Shown here piece by piece: positions 37,185-45,434 of a stretch of 64,000 nt of DNA. Under the pieces are notes generated by a model that worked only from the letters and a program-made list of their open reading frames with translations, made no database searches and was not told the origin of the DNA. Position 1 is the first letter of the stretch. Every line of letters starts with the position of its first letter. The stretch covers positions 42,358-106,357 of the forward strand of contig JAFODS010000069.1 in the NCBI GenBank assembly GCA_017380575.1. Reading direction: 5' to 3'. This DNA is from Clostridia bacterium (lineage in GTDB: Bacteria; Bacillota; Clostridia; Oscillospirales; Acutalibacteraceae). The position numbers and the translations under genes were made by a program.

Positions 37185-39170
37185 TCATTTCTTACTGTTT
37201 TCTTCGTTGTAGCGGTCAATGCTTTCAAGAAGCTTTTCCGCTGTTTTTTCAATATCTGTATCCTTAAGCTGTGCCGCAGCCATTGTCTGATGTCCGCCGC
37301 CGCCAAAGTATTCCATTATAATCTGTACATTGACATTGCCGAGAGAGCGTGCTGAAATGCAGACCATACCATCCATTTCAAACACGACAAACGAAGCGTC
37401 AACTCCGCTTATGTTAAGAAGCTCGTCCGCCGCCTGTGAGCTTACCATACGGATTTCTTCGGTCTTTTCACCGTTTATCGCGATTGCACAGTTTTTATAC
37501 TTCCTTGCACCGCTGATAATCTTATTCTTAGTATGATAGTTCTCAATATCATTTGAGAAAAGCTTCTTTACCCTTACGGTTTCGGCACCCTGACCCTTAA
37601 GGTATGCCGCCGCTTCAAAGGTTTTTGTTCCTGCTCTGAGGATAAAATTCTTTGTATCAAGCATAATTCCCGACATAAGTGCATCAGCCGTGAATGAGCC
37701 GATCTGCGTGATTGCGGGAATATATTCCGTGAGCTCCGTCACCATTTCGCAGGCTGAGGAAGCACTCGGATCGTGGAAGAAAATCACCGCATCCTTGATA
37801 TAGTCAACCGCTTTTCTGTGGTGGTCAATTACGACGACCATCTTTGCCTTTTCAAGAAGCTCTTCACTTTCGACAAACTTCGTTATATGAGTATCGACAA
37901 CAACAAGCAGATTTTTCTTGCTCTGCGACATTTTCTTCTTTGCTTCGTCAATCGTAACAACAAGACCCGGCATTACTTCATCCGCTTTATCAAGCAGATT
38001 TTTCGCCATTGAATTGTCCCTGTTAGTCGCGATATAAGCCGGTTTATCAAAAGCCTGAGCGATTTTAGCAACACCGATTGCCGCACCGATTGCATCAAAA
38101 TCAGGAAATCTGTGTCCCATTACAATAAGGTTATCGCAACCGCGGATAAGCTCGGTCAATGCAGCAGCAACAGTTCTTGACTTGACCTTCGTTGTGCTTT
38201 CAACACTCTTTGAAATACCGCCGAAAAATTCATAGTCATCCTTGTTTTTAACAACCGCCTGATCGCCGCCTCTGCCGAGAGCCATATCAAGAGCAAGCTT
38301 TGCATTCTTCTCACAGTCAGGAAGAGTTGAGCCCATACCGACACCGATTGAAAGAGTAACACCGACGAATTTATCGTCATAAGTATATTCTCTTACGGAA
38401 TCGAGCAGGTCGAAACGACGTTCAACCATATCGTCAAGCTCACGTTTTTCGGCAACAACAAAAAACTTCGAATCACCGAACTTGCTGATAAAGCATTTGT
38501 AGTCCTTGACCCATGTTTCGATAAGCTTTTCAACACCGTTTCTTATCGCCGCGCAGTCGCTTTCTCTGTAATCCTGCTGAATTTCAGCCATATTGTCAAT
38601 CGTCATAATAAGGATTGACGGACGGGACTTCACATACTCATCAGCTATTTTCAGATATTTTGTAACATCTACAAAATAAAGAACAACTACATCCTCGCTG
38701 CCTTTTTTTGCATTATGGGAATAAACCTTGAAATTTTTGTCATCTGTATCAATTATCACACCTGTTTCAGATGCATTGATAATTGTATCCATTCCCATTT
38801 CATTGAACGTTGCAGTCAGTTCGCTGTAGCCTGTAGGATTGGAACCGATAACTGATTTTTCAAAAAGGTTGTTGTACCATATAATTTCACCGTCATTCTT
38901 GCATACGGCAATCGGAAGCGGGAAATTATTTGAAGCTTTTCCTCCGATAAAATCGAGGTTTGATGAAATATGACTGAGAAGCTTCTGCTTTCTTGCGTTA
39001 AAAACATCGAAGTAAGCAAAGGTCAGCGCTACAACAGCAAGAAGAATTATAAGCTCAACAATTGCAAGCCACTTACTTGCCGTAAAAAACGTTATTATAA
39101 CGAACAGTAATGCAAGCACTACTGCCACCGCAAACACAGGAAAGTTGCGAAGCAACGTTTTCAGCTTCAT
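37185..39170 (-). CDS. gdpP: DHH-family cyclic-di-AMP phosphodiesterase GdpP
   Basis: GdpP degrades c-di-AMP, an essential second messenger in Firmicutes linked to cell-wall and potassium homeostasis. The 661-residue protein has two N-terminal membrane segments (about 10-50), a PAS-like domain (around FPLPIAVCKNDGEIIWYNN), a degenerate GGDEF domain and the DHH/DHHA1 catalytic module. That module shows MGHRFPDFDAIGAAIG, VVVDTHITKF, MVVVIDHHRK and the substrate-site FGGGGHQTMAAAQL. The first DHH-region motif reads FDAIG where MDSIG is common. It is wedged 2 bases after the RNase J gene and leads into rplI. Confidence 0.94.
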   Translation of the reverse strand: MKLKTLLRNFPVFAVAVVLALLFVIITFFTASKWLAIVELIILLAVVALTFAYFDVFNARKQKLLSHISSNLDFIGGKASNNFPLPIAVCKNDGEIIWYNNLFEKSVIGSNPTGYSELTATFNEMGMDTIINASETGVIIDTDDKNFKVYSHNAKKGSEDVVVLYFVDVTKYLKIADEYVKSRPSILIMTIDNMAEIQQDYRESDCAAIRNGVEKLIETWVKDYKCFISKFGDSKFFVVAEKRELDDMVERRFDLLDSVREYTYDDKFVGVTLSIGVGMGSTLPDCEKNAKLALDMALGRGGDQAVVKNKDDYEFFGGISKSVESTTKVKSRTVAAALTELIRGCDNLIVMGHRFPDFDAIGAAIGVAKIAQAFDKPAYIATNRDNSMAKNLLDKADEVMPGLVVTIDEAKKKMSQSKKNLLVVVDTHITKFVESEELLEKAKMVVVIDHHRKAVDYIKDAVIFFHDPSASSACEMVTELTEYIPAITQIGSFTADALMSGIMLDTKNFILRAGTKTFEAAAYLKGQGAETVRVKKLFSNDIENYHTKNKIISGARKYKNCAIAINGEKTEEIRMVSSQAADELLNISGVDASFVVFEMDGMVCISARSLGNVNVQIIMEYFGGGGHQTMAAAQLKDTDIEKTAEKLLESIDRYNEENSKK

Positions 39171-39172
39171 CT

Positions 39173-41071
39173 TTACACCTCCATAATTATCGTAAGAATC
39201 ATAGGACTCCTCTTTGTCCTTTCATAAACAAAACGTGAAATCTCATCCCTTACAGCGGATTTGATTGCATTCCAGTCGTGAGTATTATTCGCAAGACAGT
39301 TTTCGATTGCATAACGTGCAACCTCGCGTGCATCGTCGATAAGCTCTTCGGATTCCTTAACATATACGAATCCTCTTGTGAGGATATCGGGACCTGTCAC
39401 GATGTAACCCGAATAGCTGTCGATGGATGCTGCAACAACGATAAGTCCGTCCTCGGCAAGTCTTTTTCTGTCACGAAGAACAACGTCACCGACATCGCCG
39501 ACACCTGAACCGTCAACAAACACCTGACCTGCGGGAATACTTTCGCCCTTCTTTATCCAGAGCTTGTTCATTTCAACCTGAACACCGTTGTCAGCGATAA
39601 AGATATTTTCAGACGGTATACCCATACTTTCAGCAAGCTGAGCGTGCTTTCTTATATGCTTCTGCTCACCGTGAACGGGTATGAAATATTTCGGTTTGAT
39701 TATACCCATCATAAGCTTAAGCTCTTCCTGACAGGCGTGACCCGAAACGTGGACACCGTTTGCCTTTTCATATATAACATCGGCACCGAGCTTGAGAAGC
39801 TCATTGATAACCTTGCCGATTGTTTTTTCGTTACCCGGAATCGGGGTTGCAGAGATGATTACGCAGTCATTCGGTCCGACAGCAACTTTTCTGTGACCTG
39901 AAAACGCCATTCTTGAAAGTGCAGACATCGGTTCGCCTTGACTGCCCGTTGTAACAAGCACCATCTGCTCTGCGGGATATTTATTGATAAGATCAAGGTT
40001 TACAAGTGTATTTTCGGGAATTTTGAGATATCCGAGCTCACTTCCGATTGCAACAACGTTTTCAAGGCTTCTGCCTGAAAGTGCAACCTTTCTGCCCATC
40101 GCGTGAGCCTGGTCAATAATCTGCTGAACGCGGTGAACATTAGAGGCAAATGTTGCAATAATTATTCGCCTCTGCCCTGCTCTTTCAAAAAGAGTACGGA
40201 GCGATTCGCCAACCTTCTTTTCACTTTCGGTATATCCCGGTCGCTCTGCATTTGTTGAATCGGAAAGCATACAGAGTACACCCTTCGCACCGATTTCTGC
40301 AAAGCGGTTAAGATTTATCATATCACCGTCAATCGGAGTGCTGTCAATTTTGAAGTCGCCCATCTGCACGATTGTACCTGCACCGCATTCAATTGCAAAA
40401 GCGAGTGAATCGGGAATTGAATGGTTGACGTGAATTGCTTCTACGCTGAAGCCACCGAGTCTGATTACATCACCCGGCTTGATGACATTAAGCTTTACGG
40501 CACCCTTAAGATGATGTTCCTCGAGCTTTGCTTCAACAAGTCCGATTGTAAGACGTGTACCGTAAACAGGGATGTTCACGGTCTTGAGCATATAGGCGAG
40601 TCCGCCGATATGATCCTCGTGGCCGTGAGTGATTACGATACCCTTAATTTTCTCGATATTCTTTTCAAGATATGTGAAATCGGGAAGCACAAGGTCAACA
40701 CCGAGCATATCGGGGTCAGGGAAAGCAAGACCGCAGTCAACGAGGATGATTTCGTTATCGTACTCGTAAACCGTGATATTCTTTCCGATTTCGTTGATAC
40801 CTCCAAGGAATCCTATTCTTACCGGCTTCAGATTTTCAGGTTTATTGGCACGTCTGTTGTTTTTGTTAACCTGTTTCTTATCTGTTTTTGGGTTTTTACG
40901 GGGATTGGATTTTTTGAAGTTTGACTGTTTTTTCTGCGGATTTGCATTTTCAGTCTGTTTATTCTGTTTTGTCTTATTCTTAGAAGAAGCCTTGCTGAAA
41001 TATTTATTTTTCTTCAGCTGTTTTTTCTGTGTCTGCTTCTGACCTTTTTCGGTCTTTTCGTTATTCGGCAT
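39173..41071 (-). CDS. rnj: Ribonuclease J with a long basic N-terminal extension
   Basis: RNase J is the metallo-beta-lactamase/beta-CASP ribonuclease with 5'-exo and endo activity that drives mRNA turnover in Firmicutes. The core begins near residue 83 (VRIGFLGGINEIGKN) and carries the metal motif HGHEDHIGG (H149, H151, D153, H154). The beta-CASP region LSGRSLENVVAIG follows, then HVSGHACQEELKLMM and FIPVHGEQKHIRKHAQLAE. The first about 80 residues are a low-complexity Lys/Asn/Gln tract absent from most homologues, likely disordered and RNA-binding. The start ATG at 41071 has GGAG somewhat far upstream (12 bases). It is the first gene of the operon down to ftsH. Confidence 0.93.
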   Translation of the reverse strand: MPNNEKTEKGQKQTQKKQLKKNKYFSKASSKNKTKQNKQTENANPQKKQSNFKKSNPRKNPKTDKKQVNKNNRRANKPENLKPVRIGFLGGINEIGKNITVYEYDNEIILVDCGLAFPDPDMLGVDLVLPDFTYLEKNIEKIKGIVITHGHEDHIGGLAYMLKTVNIPVYGTRLTIGLVEAKLEEHHLKGAVKLNVIKPGDVIRLGGFSVEAIHVNHSIPDSLAFAIECGAGTIVQMGDFKIDSTPIDGDMINLNRFAEIGAKGVLCMLSDSTNAERPGYTESEKKVGESLRTLFERAGQRRIIIATFASNVHRVQQIIDQAHAMGRKVALSGRSLENVVAIGSELGYLKIPENTLVNLDLINKYPAEQMVLVTTGSQGEPMSALSRMAFSGHRKVAVGPNDCVIISATPIPGNEKTIGKVINELLKLGADVIYEKANGVHVSGHACQEELKLMMGIIKPKYFIPVHGEQKHIRKHAQLAESMGIPSENIFIADNGVQVEMNKLWIKKGESIPAGQVFVDGSGVGDVGDVVLRDRKRLAEDGLIVVAASIDSYSGYIVTGPDILTRGFVYVKESEELIDDAREVARYAIENCLANNTHDWNAIKSAVRDEISRFVYERTKRSPMILTIIMEV

Positions 41072-41183
41072 TAAACAAATATTCTCCTGTTCATATATTT
41101 CGCCTGTGAATTTATGTAAAGTTCAAAATTAGTCTTTTAATAAAAATCCTGCTACTTTTCCATTGTCATTTTTATGTCATTAT

Positions 41184-41213
41184 ATAATACTATATAACAC
41201 CGCGAATTGTCAA
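41184..41213 (-). promoter_or_regulatory. Promoter of the RNase J-gdpP-rplI-dnaB-tilS-ftsH operon
   Basis: On the minus strand a perfect -35 TTGACA (41208-41213) and TATTAT (41184-41189) are 18 bases apart, with a roughly 110-base leader to the RNase J ATG. Confidence 0.7.
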
Positions 41214-41255
41214 CCGCTGAAAGATATTATTGGTATAAAAGTTTTATAATAAACA

Positions 41256-41284
41256 TTGTTTTTACATTTGGTTTATGTTAAAAT
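41256..41284 (+). promoter_or_regulatory. Promoter of rnhA
   Basis: TTGTTT (41256-41261) and TAAAAT (41279-41284) have a 17-base spacer, 39 bases upstream of the ATG. The match is moderate. Confidence 0.5.
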
Positions 41285-41323
41285 TGATGCATAAAATCGT
41301 CACCGATTTAAGGAGGAGCAACT

Positions 41324-41764
41324 ATGAAACAGGTGGACATTTTCACCGACGGAGCTTGTTCGGGCAATCCCGGACCGGGCGGTTGGGGTGCAATTTTAAG
41401 ATATAAGGGTACAGACAAAGAAATAAGCGGCGGTGAGGCACAGACAACCAATAACCGTATGGAGCTGACAGCAGTTATTGAGGCTCTTAAGCTTCTGAAG
41501 GAGCCCTGCGAAGTTACTCTTTGGACAGATTCAAAATATGTTGCAGACGGGCTCGGCAAGGGTTGGGCGGCAGACTGGAAGAAAAACGGTTGGAAAAAAG
41601 CCGATAAAAAACCTGCTCTGAACCCCGATTTATGGGACGAGCTTCTCAGTCTTAACGATAAGCATACCATTACGATTCAGTGGATTAAGGGACATGCATC
41701 GCACCCCGAAAACGAGAAATGCGACAGAATAGCTGTTGCCGAGTCACAGAAGTTTATAAAATAA
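41324..41764 (+). CDS. rnhA: Ribonuclease HI
   Basis: RNase HI cleaves the RNA strand of RNA-DNA hybrids. The 146-residue protein shows the catalytic Asp in [22 protein letters not shown], Glu in [14 protein letters not shown], Asp in [16 protein letters not shown], and the basic handle [43 protein letters not shown] contains the remaining His and Asp. Full-length E. coli-type enzyme without an N-terminal hybrid-binding domain. It starts behind AAGGAGGAG and is a single-gene unit. Confidence 0.96.
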   Translation: MKQVDIFTDGACSGNPGPGGWGAILRYKGTDKEISGGEAQTTNNRMELTAVIEALKLLKEPCEVTLWTDSKYVADGLGKGWAADWKKNGWKKADKKPALNPDLWDELLSLNDKHTITIQWIKGHASHPENEKCDRIAVAESQKFIK

Positions 41765-41772
41765 TCCAACAG

Positions 41773-41801
41773 CAAGGACGGTTTTCCGTCCTTGTTTTTT
41801 T
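41773..41801 (+). terminator. Terminator of rnhA
   Basis: CAAGGACGG-TTTT-CCGTCCTTG forms a 9-bp perfect stem followed by seven T residues. Confidence 0.93.
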
Positions 41802-41805
41802 AGAA

Positions 41806-42200
41806 AAATTCGGGTTTGTGGGGTTGTTTTAGCACAATTATGAAATCAAGCAAAGCCTCCCTTGCCTAAAGGGAGGTGGATTTTGCGAAGCAAAAGACGG
41901 AGGGATACTTTGCAGAAAAATATTGAAATTTCATAGTTTTCTCTGAAAATATCCCCCAGTCACGACTTCGTCGTGCCAGCCCCCTTTAGGGCAAGGGGGC
42001 CTAACATCTGCACTATAGAAGAACTCCACAACCCGAATTTGTATGGATGATTTGAAATAACAAACGTAGGGGCGATTCACGAATCGACCGTTTTATAACA
42101 CAAAAATGAATGGGACTTCGAGGACTTCGTCCCCTACACGGTTATTTGGAACAGAGTTCGTAGGGCATACCCTGTAACAAGGGTTCAAAACACCTATACA
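41806..42200. repeat. Intergenic repeat island 2
   Basis: The AAATTCGGGTTTGT unit occurs directly at 41806-41819 and inverted at 42028-42042, bracketing a 237-base element. Each copy continues inward with matching bases (TTTGTGGGGTTGTTTTAG against GAAGAACTCCACAAC). Inside is a CTCCC/GGGAG hairpin and variable mini-hairpins: TTTTGC-GAA-GCAAAA (41881-41895) and CACGAC-TTC-GTCGTG (about 41961-41975). A closing CCCCCTTTAGGGCAAGGGGG follows. After the element, modules beginning CGTAGGGG and ending CCCCTACA (about 42064-42137) repeat, as in the other two islands. No gene is visible; 42,200-42,373 is AT-rich sequence without recognisable structure. Confidence 0.75.
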
Positions 42201-42373
42201 AACCTGTTTTGTTTTTCAACAAAAAACCGCACAGATCAGATTTTTCGGCTGTAAAAACGGTAACTTTAATAATTTAAATTAACGAATTGTGACTTTTGTA
42301 CAAAATAAAACTAAAATATTAGTTATGTCTGCAACTTTTTTAGCTTTTTGGCACAAAAAATCTATGAATATAT

Positions 42374-42402
42374 TTGACTTTTATAATTAGTTTTGTTACA
42401 AT
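42374..42402 (+). promoter_or_regulatory. Promoter of the SCP2-aminotransferase-transketolase operon
   Basis: TTGACT (42374-42379) and TACAAT (42397-42402) are 17 bases apart, leaving a leader of about 55 bases before the TTG start. It is the only promoter I can see upstream of the five-gene cluster. Confidence 0.7.
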
Positions 42403-42464
42403 GAAACAGCAAATATGCTTCGTGTAAGTTTAATATGCACACTAAAGCACAAGGAGGAATTACT

Positions 42465-43223
42465 TTGACAGATGCAAAAACATTAGCATATATAAATATG
42501 TATGCTATACTCGGCACACTTGAAAATTTGTGCGAGCTTGACCCCAAGGCAAGTGCTCTCCTCGCTGAACGTAAGCCTATTTCTATCGGCTTCGAAGTTA
42601 AGGACGGCCCTTCTGCTACTCTTACTTTCAAAAACGGCAAGTGCCGTATGGAGCAGGGTATCAGCGATTGCGATATCAAACTCCCCTTCTCATCATGCGA
42701 AAAGTTTAACGGCATGATCGACGGTACTGTTACACCTATCCCCTCAAAGGGATTTATTCACATCAAGTTCCTTCTGGATACTTTCACAAAGTTGACAGAC
42801 ATCCTCACAGCTTACCTTCGTCCGAGCGAAGAGGATCTTCAGGATGAGGAGTTCTTCAGAATCAGCACATCTCTCCTCTTCTATACAATTTCAGTTGCGA
42901 TCTCACAGATCGGTAACCACGACGATATCGGTAAGTTCTCTGCTGACCACATCGTTGACGGTGACATCAAGATGTCTATCAAGGGCGGCCCGGCTTCAAC
43001 AGTACGTGCTAAGAACGGTCACCTTGTTACAATCAAGCAGGCTCCCGAAGAGCCGCGTGCAATTATGGAATTCGGCAGCATGAAGCTTGCTCACGATCTC
43101 TTTGACGGCAAAGTTAACGCTGTTGCTCAGATCGGTGAAGGCACAATTGCTATGCACGGTATGATCAATATGATCGATAACCTCAACCGTATTCTTGACA
43201 GAGTTGCACTTTATCTTGCATAA
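42465..43223 (+). CDS. Tandem SCP2-like (sterol-carrier-protein-fold) protein A
   Basis: This is a 252-residue soluble protein of unknown function. The only well-spaced ribosome site (AAGGAGGAATTAC) points to TTG at 42465; an ATG 30 bases upstream lies before that site. I read two SCP2-like halves. One covers about residues 30-115 (ISIGFEVKDGPSATLTFKNGK...DIKLPFSSCEKFNGMIDG). The other covers about 160-250 (IKMSIKGGPASTVRAKNGHL...IMEFGSMKLAHDLFDGKVNA). Each ends with the typical dG-x-kG strand/helix pattern. SCP2 folds hold hydrophobic ligands, but no ligand can be assigned. It is a distant paralogue of the fifth gene of the operon. No catalytic motif, signal peptide or membrane segment. Confidence 0.7.
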   Translation: MTDAKTLAYINMYAILGTLENLCELDPKASALLAERKPISIGFEVKDGPSATLTFKNGKCRMEQGISDCDIKLPFSSCEKFNGMIDGTVTPIPSKGFIHIKFLLDTFTKLTDILTAYLRPSEEDLQDEEFFRISTSLLFYTISVAISQIGNHDDIGKFSADHIVDGDIKMSIKGGPASTVRAKNGHLVTIKQAPEEPRAIMEFGSMKLAHDLFDGKVNAVAQIGEGTIAMHGMINMIDNLNRILDRVALYLA

Positions 43224-43238
43224 GGGAGGAAATTAACT

Positions 43239-44504
43239 ATGGCTAACATCAAAATTAATCAGTACGACAAAAGCCGTGAGCTTTTCCAGCGTGCTACCAA
43301 AGTAATCCCTTCAGGTGTTTACGGTCACCTCGGCCCTGCTGAAGGTAACTTCATTCCCGTAAGTGCATGGCCTTTCTTCTCTGAGAAGGCAAAGGGTGCA
43401 TATTTCTGGGACGTTGACGGAAACAAGTTTATCGACTATATGTGTGCATACGGTCCCAACATCCTCGGTTACAATGACCCCGACGTTGATAAGGCTGCTA
43501 TGGAGCAGGCTAAGCTCGGTAACTGTACAACATCACCTTCTTACAAGATGGTTGAGCTTGCTGAATTGATGGTTGACACTGTTAAGACAGCTGACTGGGC
43601 ATTCTTCGCAAAGAACGGTAACGATACAACACAGCTTGCTATTATGGCTGCACGTAACGCTACACACAGAAAGAAGATCATCTTCGTTAACGGCTTCTAT
43701 CACGGTGTTTCTGCTGTTGTTCAGAAGATCGACTATCCGGGCGTTCTTCCCGAAGACGTTGCAAACAACCTTTATGTTGACTGGAACGACTTTGAAGCTC
43801 TTGAGAAGCTTGTTGCAGAGAATGAAGGCGAAATTGCTGCTTTCATTTCAACACCTTACCTTCACGGTAACTACTTTGACAATGTAACTCCTGCTGACGG
43901 CTACTGGCAGAAGGTTCGTAAGCTCTGTACAGAGAAGGGCATCGTTCTTATCGTGGACGACGTTCGTTGCGGCTTCCGTCTTGACCTTGCAGGTTCTGAC
44001 GCATACTACGGCTTTGAAGCTGACCTTATCTGCTTCTGTAAAGCTATCGCTAACGGTTGGAACATCTCCTGCCTCTGCGGTAAGGAATTCCTCAGAGATG
44101 CTGTTTCCGGCATGTCTTACACAGGTTCTTACTGGATGAGTGCTGTTCCGTTCGCTGCAGCTATTGCAAACATCAACAAGATGAAGGAACTTAACCTTCC
44201 GGCAGTACTTAAAGAAAAGAGCGTTAAGCTTCTTGACGGTCTTAAGGCTGCAGGTACAAACAACGGTTTTGACCTCGTTTGCTCAGGTGAGCCCGCACTC
44301 TTCTATATGCGAATAGCTAACGACGATTCAATGATGCTTCATCAGGAATGGATTGCTGAGTGTGTTAAGAGAGGTATCTTCTTCTCCAGCCATCACAACC
44401 ACTTCATGAACTATGCAGTATCAGATGCTGACATCAAGCACACAATTGAAGTTGCTGACGAAGCTTTCAAGATTGTTAAGAAGGCTCATCCCGAAGCATT
44501 TTAA
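43239..44504 (+). CDS. Class III PLP aminotransferase (glutamate-1-semialdehyde aminomutase-like)
   Basis: This fold-type I PLP enzyme has 421 residues. The glutamate-1-semialdehyde aminomutase/omega-transaminase pattern is clear. Substrate-side YFWDVDGNKFIDYMCAYGPNILGYNDPDV is followed by AFFAKNGNDTTQLAIMAARN and NGFYHGVSA. The cofactor Asp is in VLIVDDVRCGFRLD (D240), and the Schiff-base lysine is in LICFCKAIANGWNISCLCGK (K268). Automatic pipelines may call it hemL, but no other tetrapyrrole gene is near and it is embedded in a transketolase operon. I infer it aminates the ketone product of the neighbouring transketolase. Spacing to the SCP2-like gene is 15 bases, behind GGGAGG. Confidence 0.85.
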   Translation: MANIKINQYDKSRELFQRATKVIPSGVYGHLGPAEGNFIPVSAWPFFSEKAKGAYFWDVDGNKFIDYMCAYGPNILGYNDPDVDKAAMEQAKLGNCTTSPSYKMVELAELMVDTVKTADWAFFAKNGNDTTQLAIMAARNATHRKKIIFVNGFYHGVSAVVQKIDYPGVLPEDVANNLYVDWNDFEALEKLVAENEGEIAAFISTPYLHGNYFDNVTPADGYWQKVRKLCTEKGIVLIVDDVRCGFRLDLAGSDAYYGFEADLICFCKAIANGWNISCLCGKEFLRDAVSGMSYTGSYWMSAVPFAAAIANINKMKELNLPAVLKEKSVKLLDGLKAAGTNNGFDLVCSGEPALFYMRIANDDSMMLHQEWIAECVKRGIFFSSHHNHFMNYAVSDADIKHTIEVADEAFKIVKKAHPEAF

Positions 44505-44562
44505 TTAAATCGGCTGTATAATATTAAACATTATATAAATATACTTTTAGGAGGAAGCACCT

Positions 44563-45432
44563 ATGGCATTAACCAAAAAGGAATGGTTAGCTCTTGAAAA
44601 GAAAGCTCACGAGCTCCGCAGACTTTGCCTTGATACAACTTTCTGGGCAGGCAGCGGCCACATCGGCGGCGGTATGAGCGTTATGGACATGATGACCATT
44701 CTCTATCACAAGTATCTCAACATTAAAGTTGACGACCCGAACTGGGAAGACAGAGACCGTTTCATCCTTTCAAAAGGACATTCAGGTATTGCTTATGCAC
44801 CTGTTCTTGTTGACAAGGGATTCAACGATCCTGAGCAGCTTAAGACATTCAACCTTACAAACTCAAAGATGGGTATCCACCTTGACTCAAATAAGGTTAT
44901 CGGTGTTGACGCTTCAACAGGTTCTCTCGGTCACGGCCTTTCAATCGCTCTCGGTACAGCTCTTGCAGCTCGTGTACTCGGCAAGGATTACAAGACATAC
45001 TGTATCCTCGGCGACGGTGAATGCGACGAAGGTTCAAACTGGGAAGCAGCTATGGCTATCAACGCTTTCAATGCTACAAACGTTATTTCTTTCGTTGACC
45101 GTAACAAGTGTATGATCGACGGCCGTACAGAAGACGTTATGCCTCTTGAGCCCTTCTGCGACAAGTGGCGTGCATTCGGCTTCCACGTAATCGAAGTTGA
45201 CGGTCACAACCTCAACGAGCTTTCAGAAGCTATCGACTACGCTCTCGGCGAGCCTGACGCACCTGTTATGATCGTTGCAAACACTGTTAAGGGCGAAGGT
45301 ATCGACTTCATGGCTGATGACTATCATTGGCATTACGGCGCTATCGACGCTGAGAAATATGAGCTCGCTAAGAAGAGCCTTGACAATTATTATGAGAAGC
45401 GTAAAGCTCGTGCAGAAAAGGAGGGCATCTAA
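44563..45432 (+). CDS. Transketolase, N-terminal (TPP-binding) subunit
   Basis: This is the first half of a split transketolase, 289 residues. It carries the thiamine-diphosphate/Mg site GDGECDEGSNWEAA (150-163) ending at N181 in VDRNKCMID. The active-site histidines are in WAGSGHIGGGMS (H33), SKGHSGIAYA (H73) and SLGHGLSIAL (H124). The region after IDYALGEPDAPVMIVANTVKGEG is typical of the family. Transketolase moves a two-carbon ketol unit between a ketose donor and an aldehyde acceptor. The next gene encodes the complementary half 2 bases downstream, so the pair should form one heteromeric enzyme. Location suggests a specialised acceptor rather than, or as well as, pentose phosphates. Confidence 0.93.
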   Translation: MALTKKEWLALEKKAHELRRLCLDTTFWAGSGHIGGGMSVMDMMTILYHKYLNIKVDDPNWEDRDRFILSKGHSGIAYAPVLVDKGFNDPEQLKTFNLTNSKMGIHLDSNKVIGVDASTGSLGHGLSIALGTALAARVLGKDYKTYCILGDGECDEGSNWEAAMAINAFNATNVISFVDRNKCMIDGRTEDVMPLEPFCDKWRAFGFHVIEVDGHNLNELSEAIDYALGEPDAPVMIVANTVKGEGIDFMADDYHWHYGAIDAEKYELAKKSLDNYYEKRKARAEKEGI

Positions 45433-45434
45433 TT

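Noticed and set aside
43239-44504. Calling the aminotransferase hemL
   Set aside because: There is no haem-pathway neighbour and its operon contains transketolase subunits; similarity to the family does not fix the substrate.
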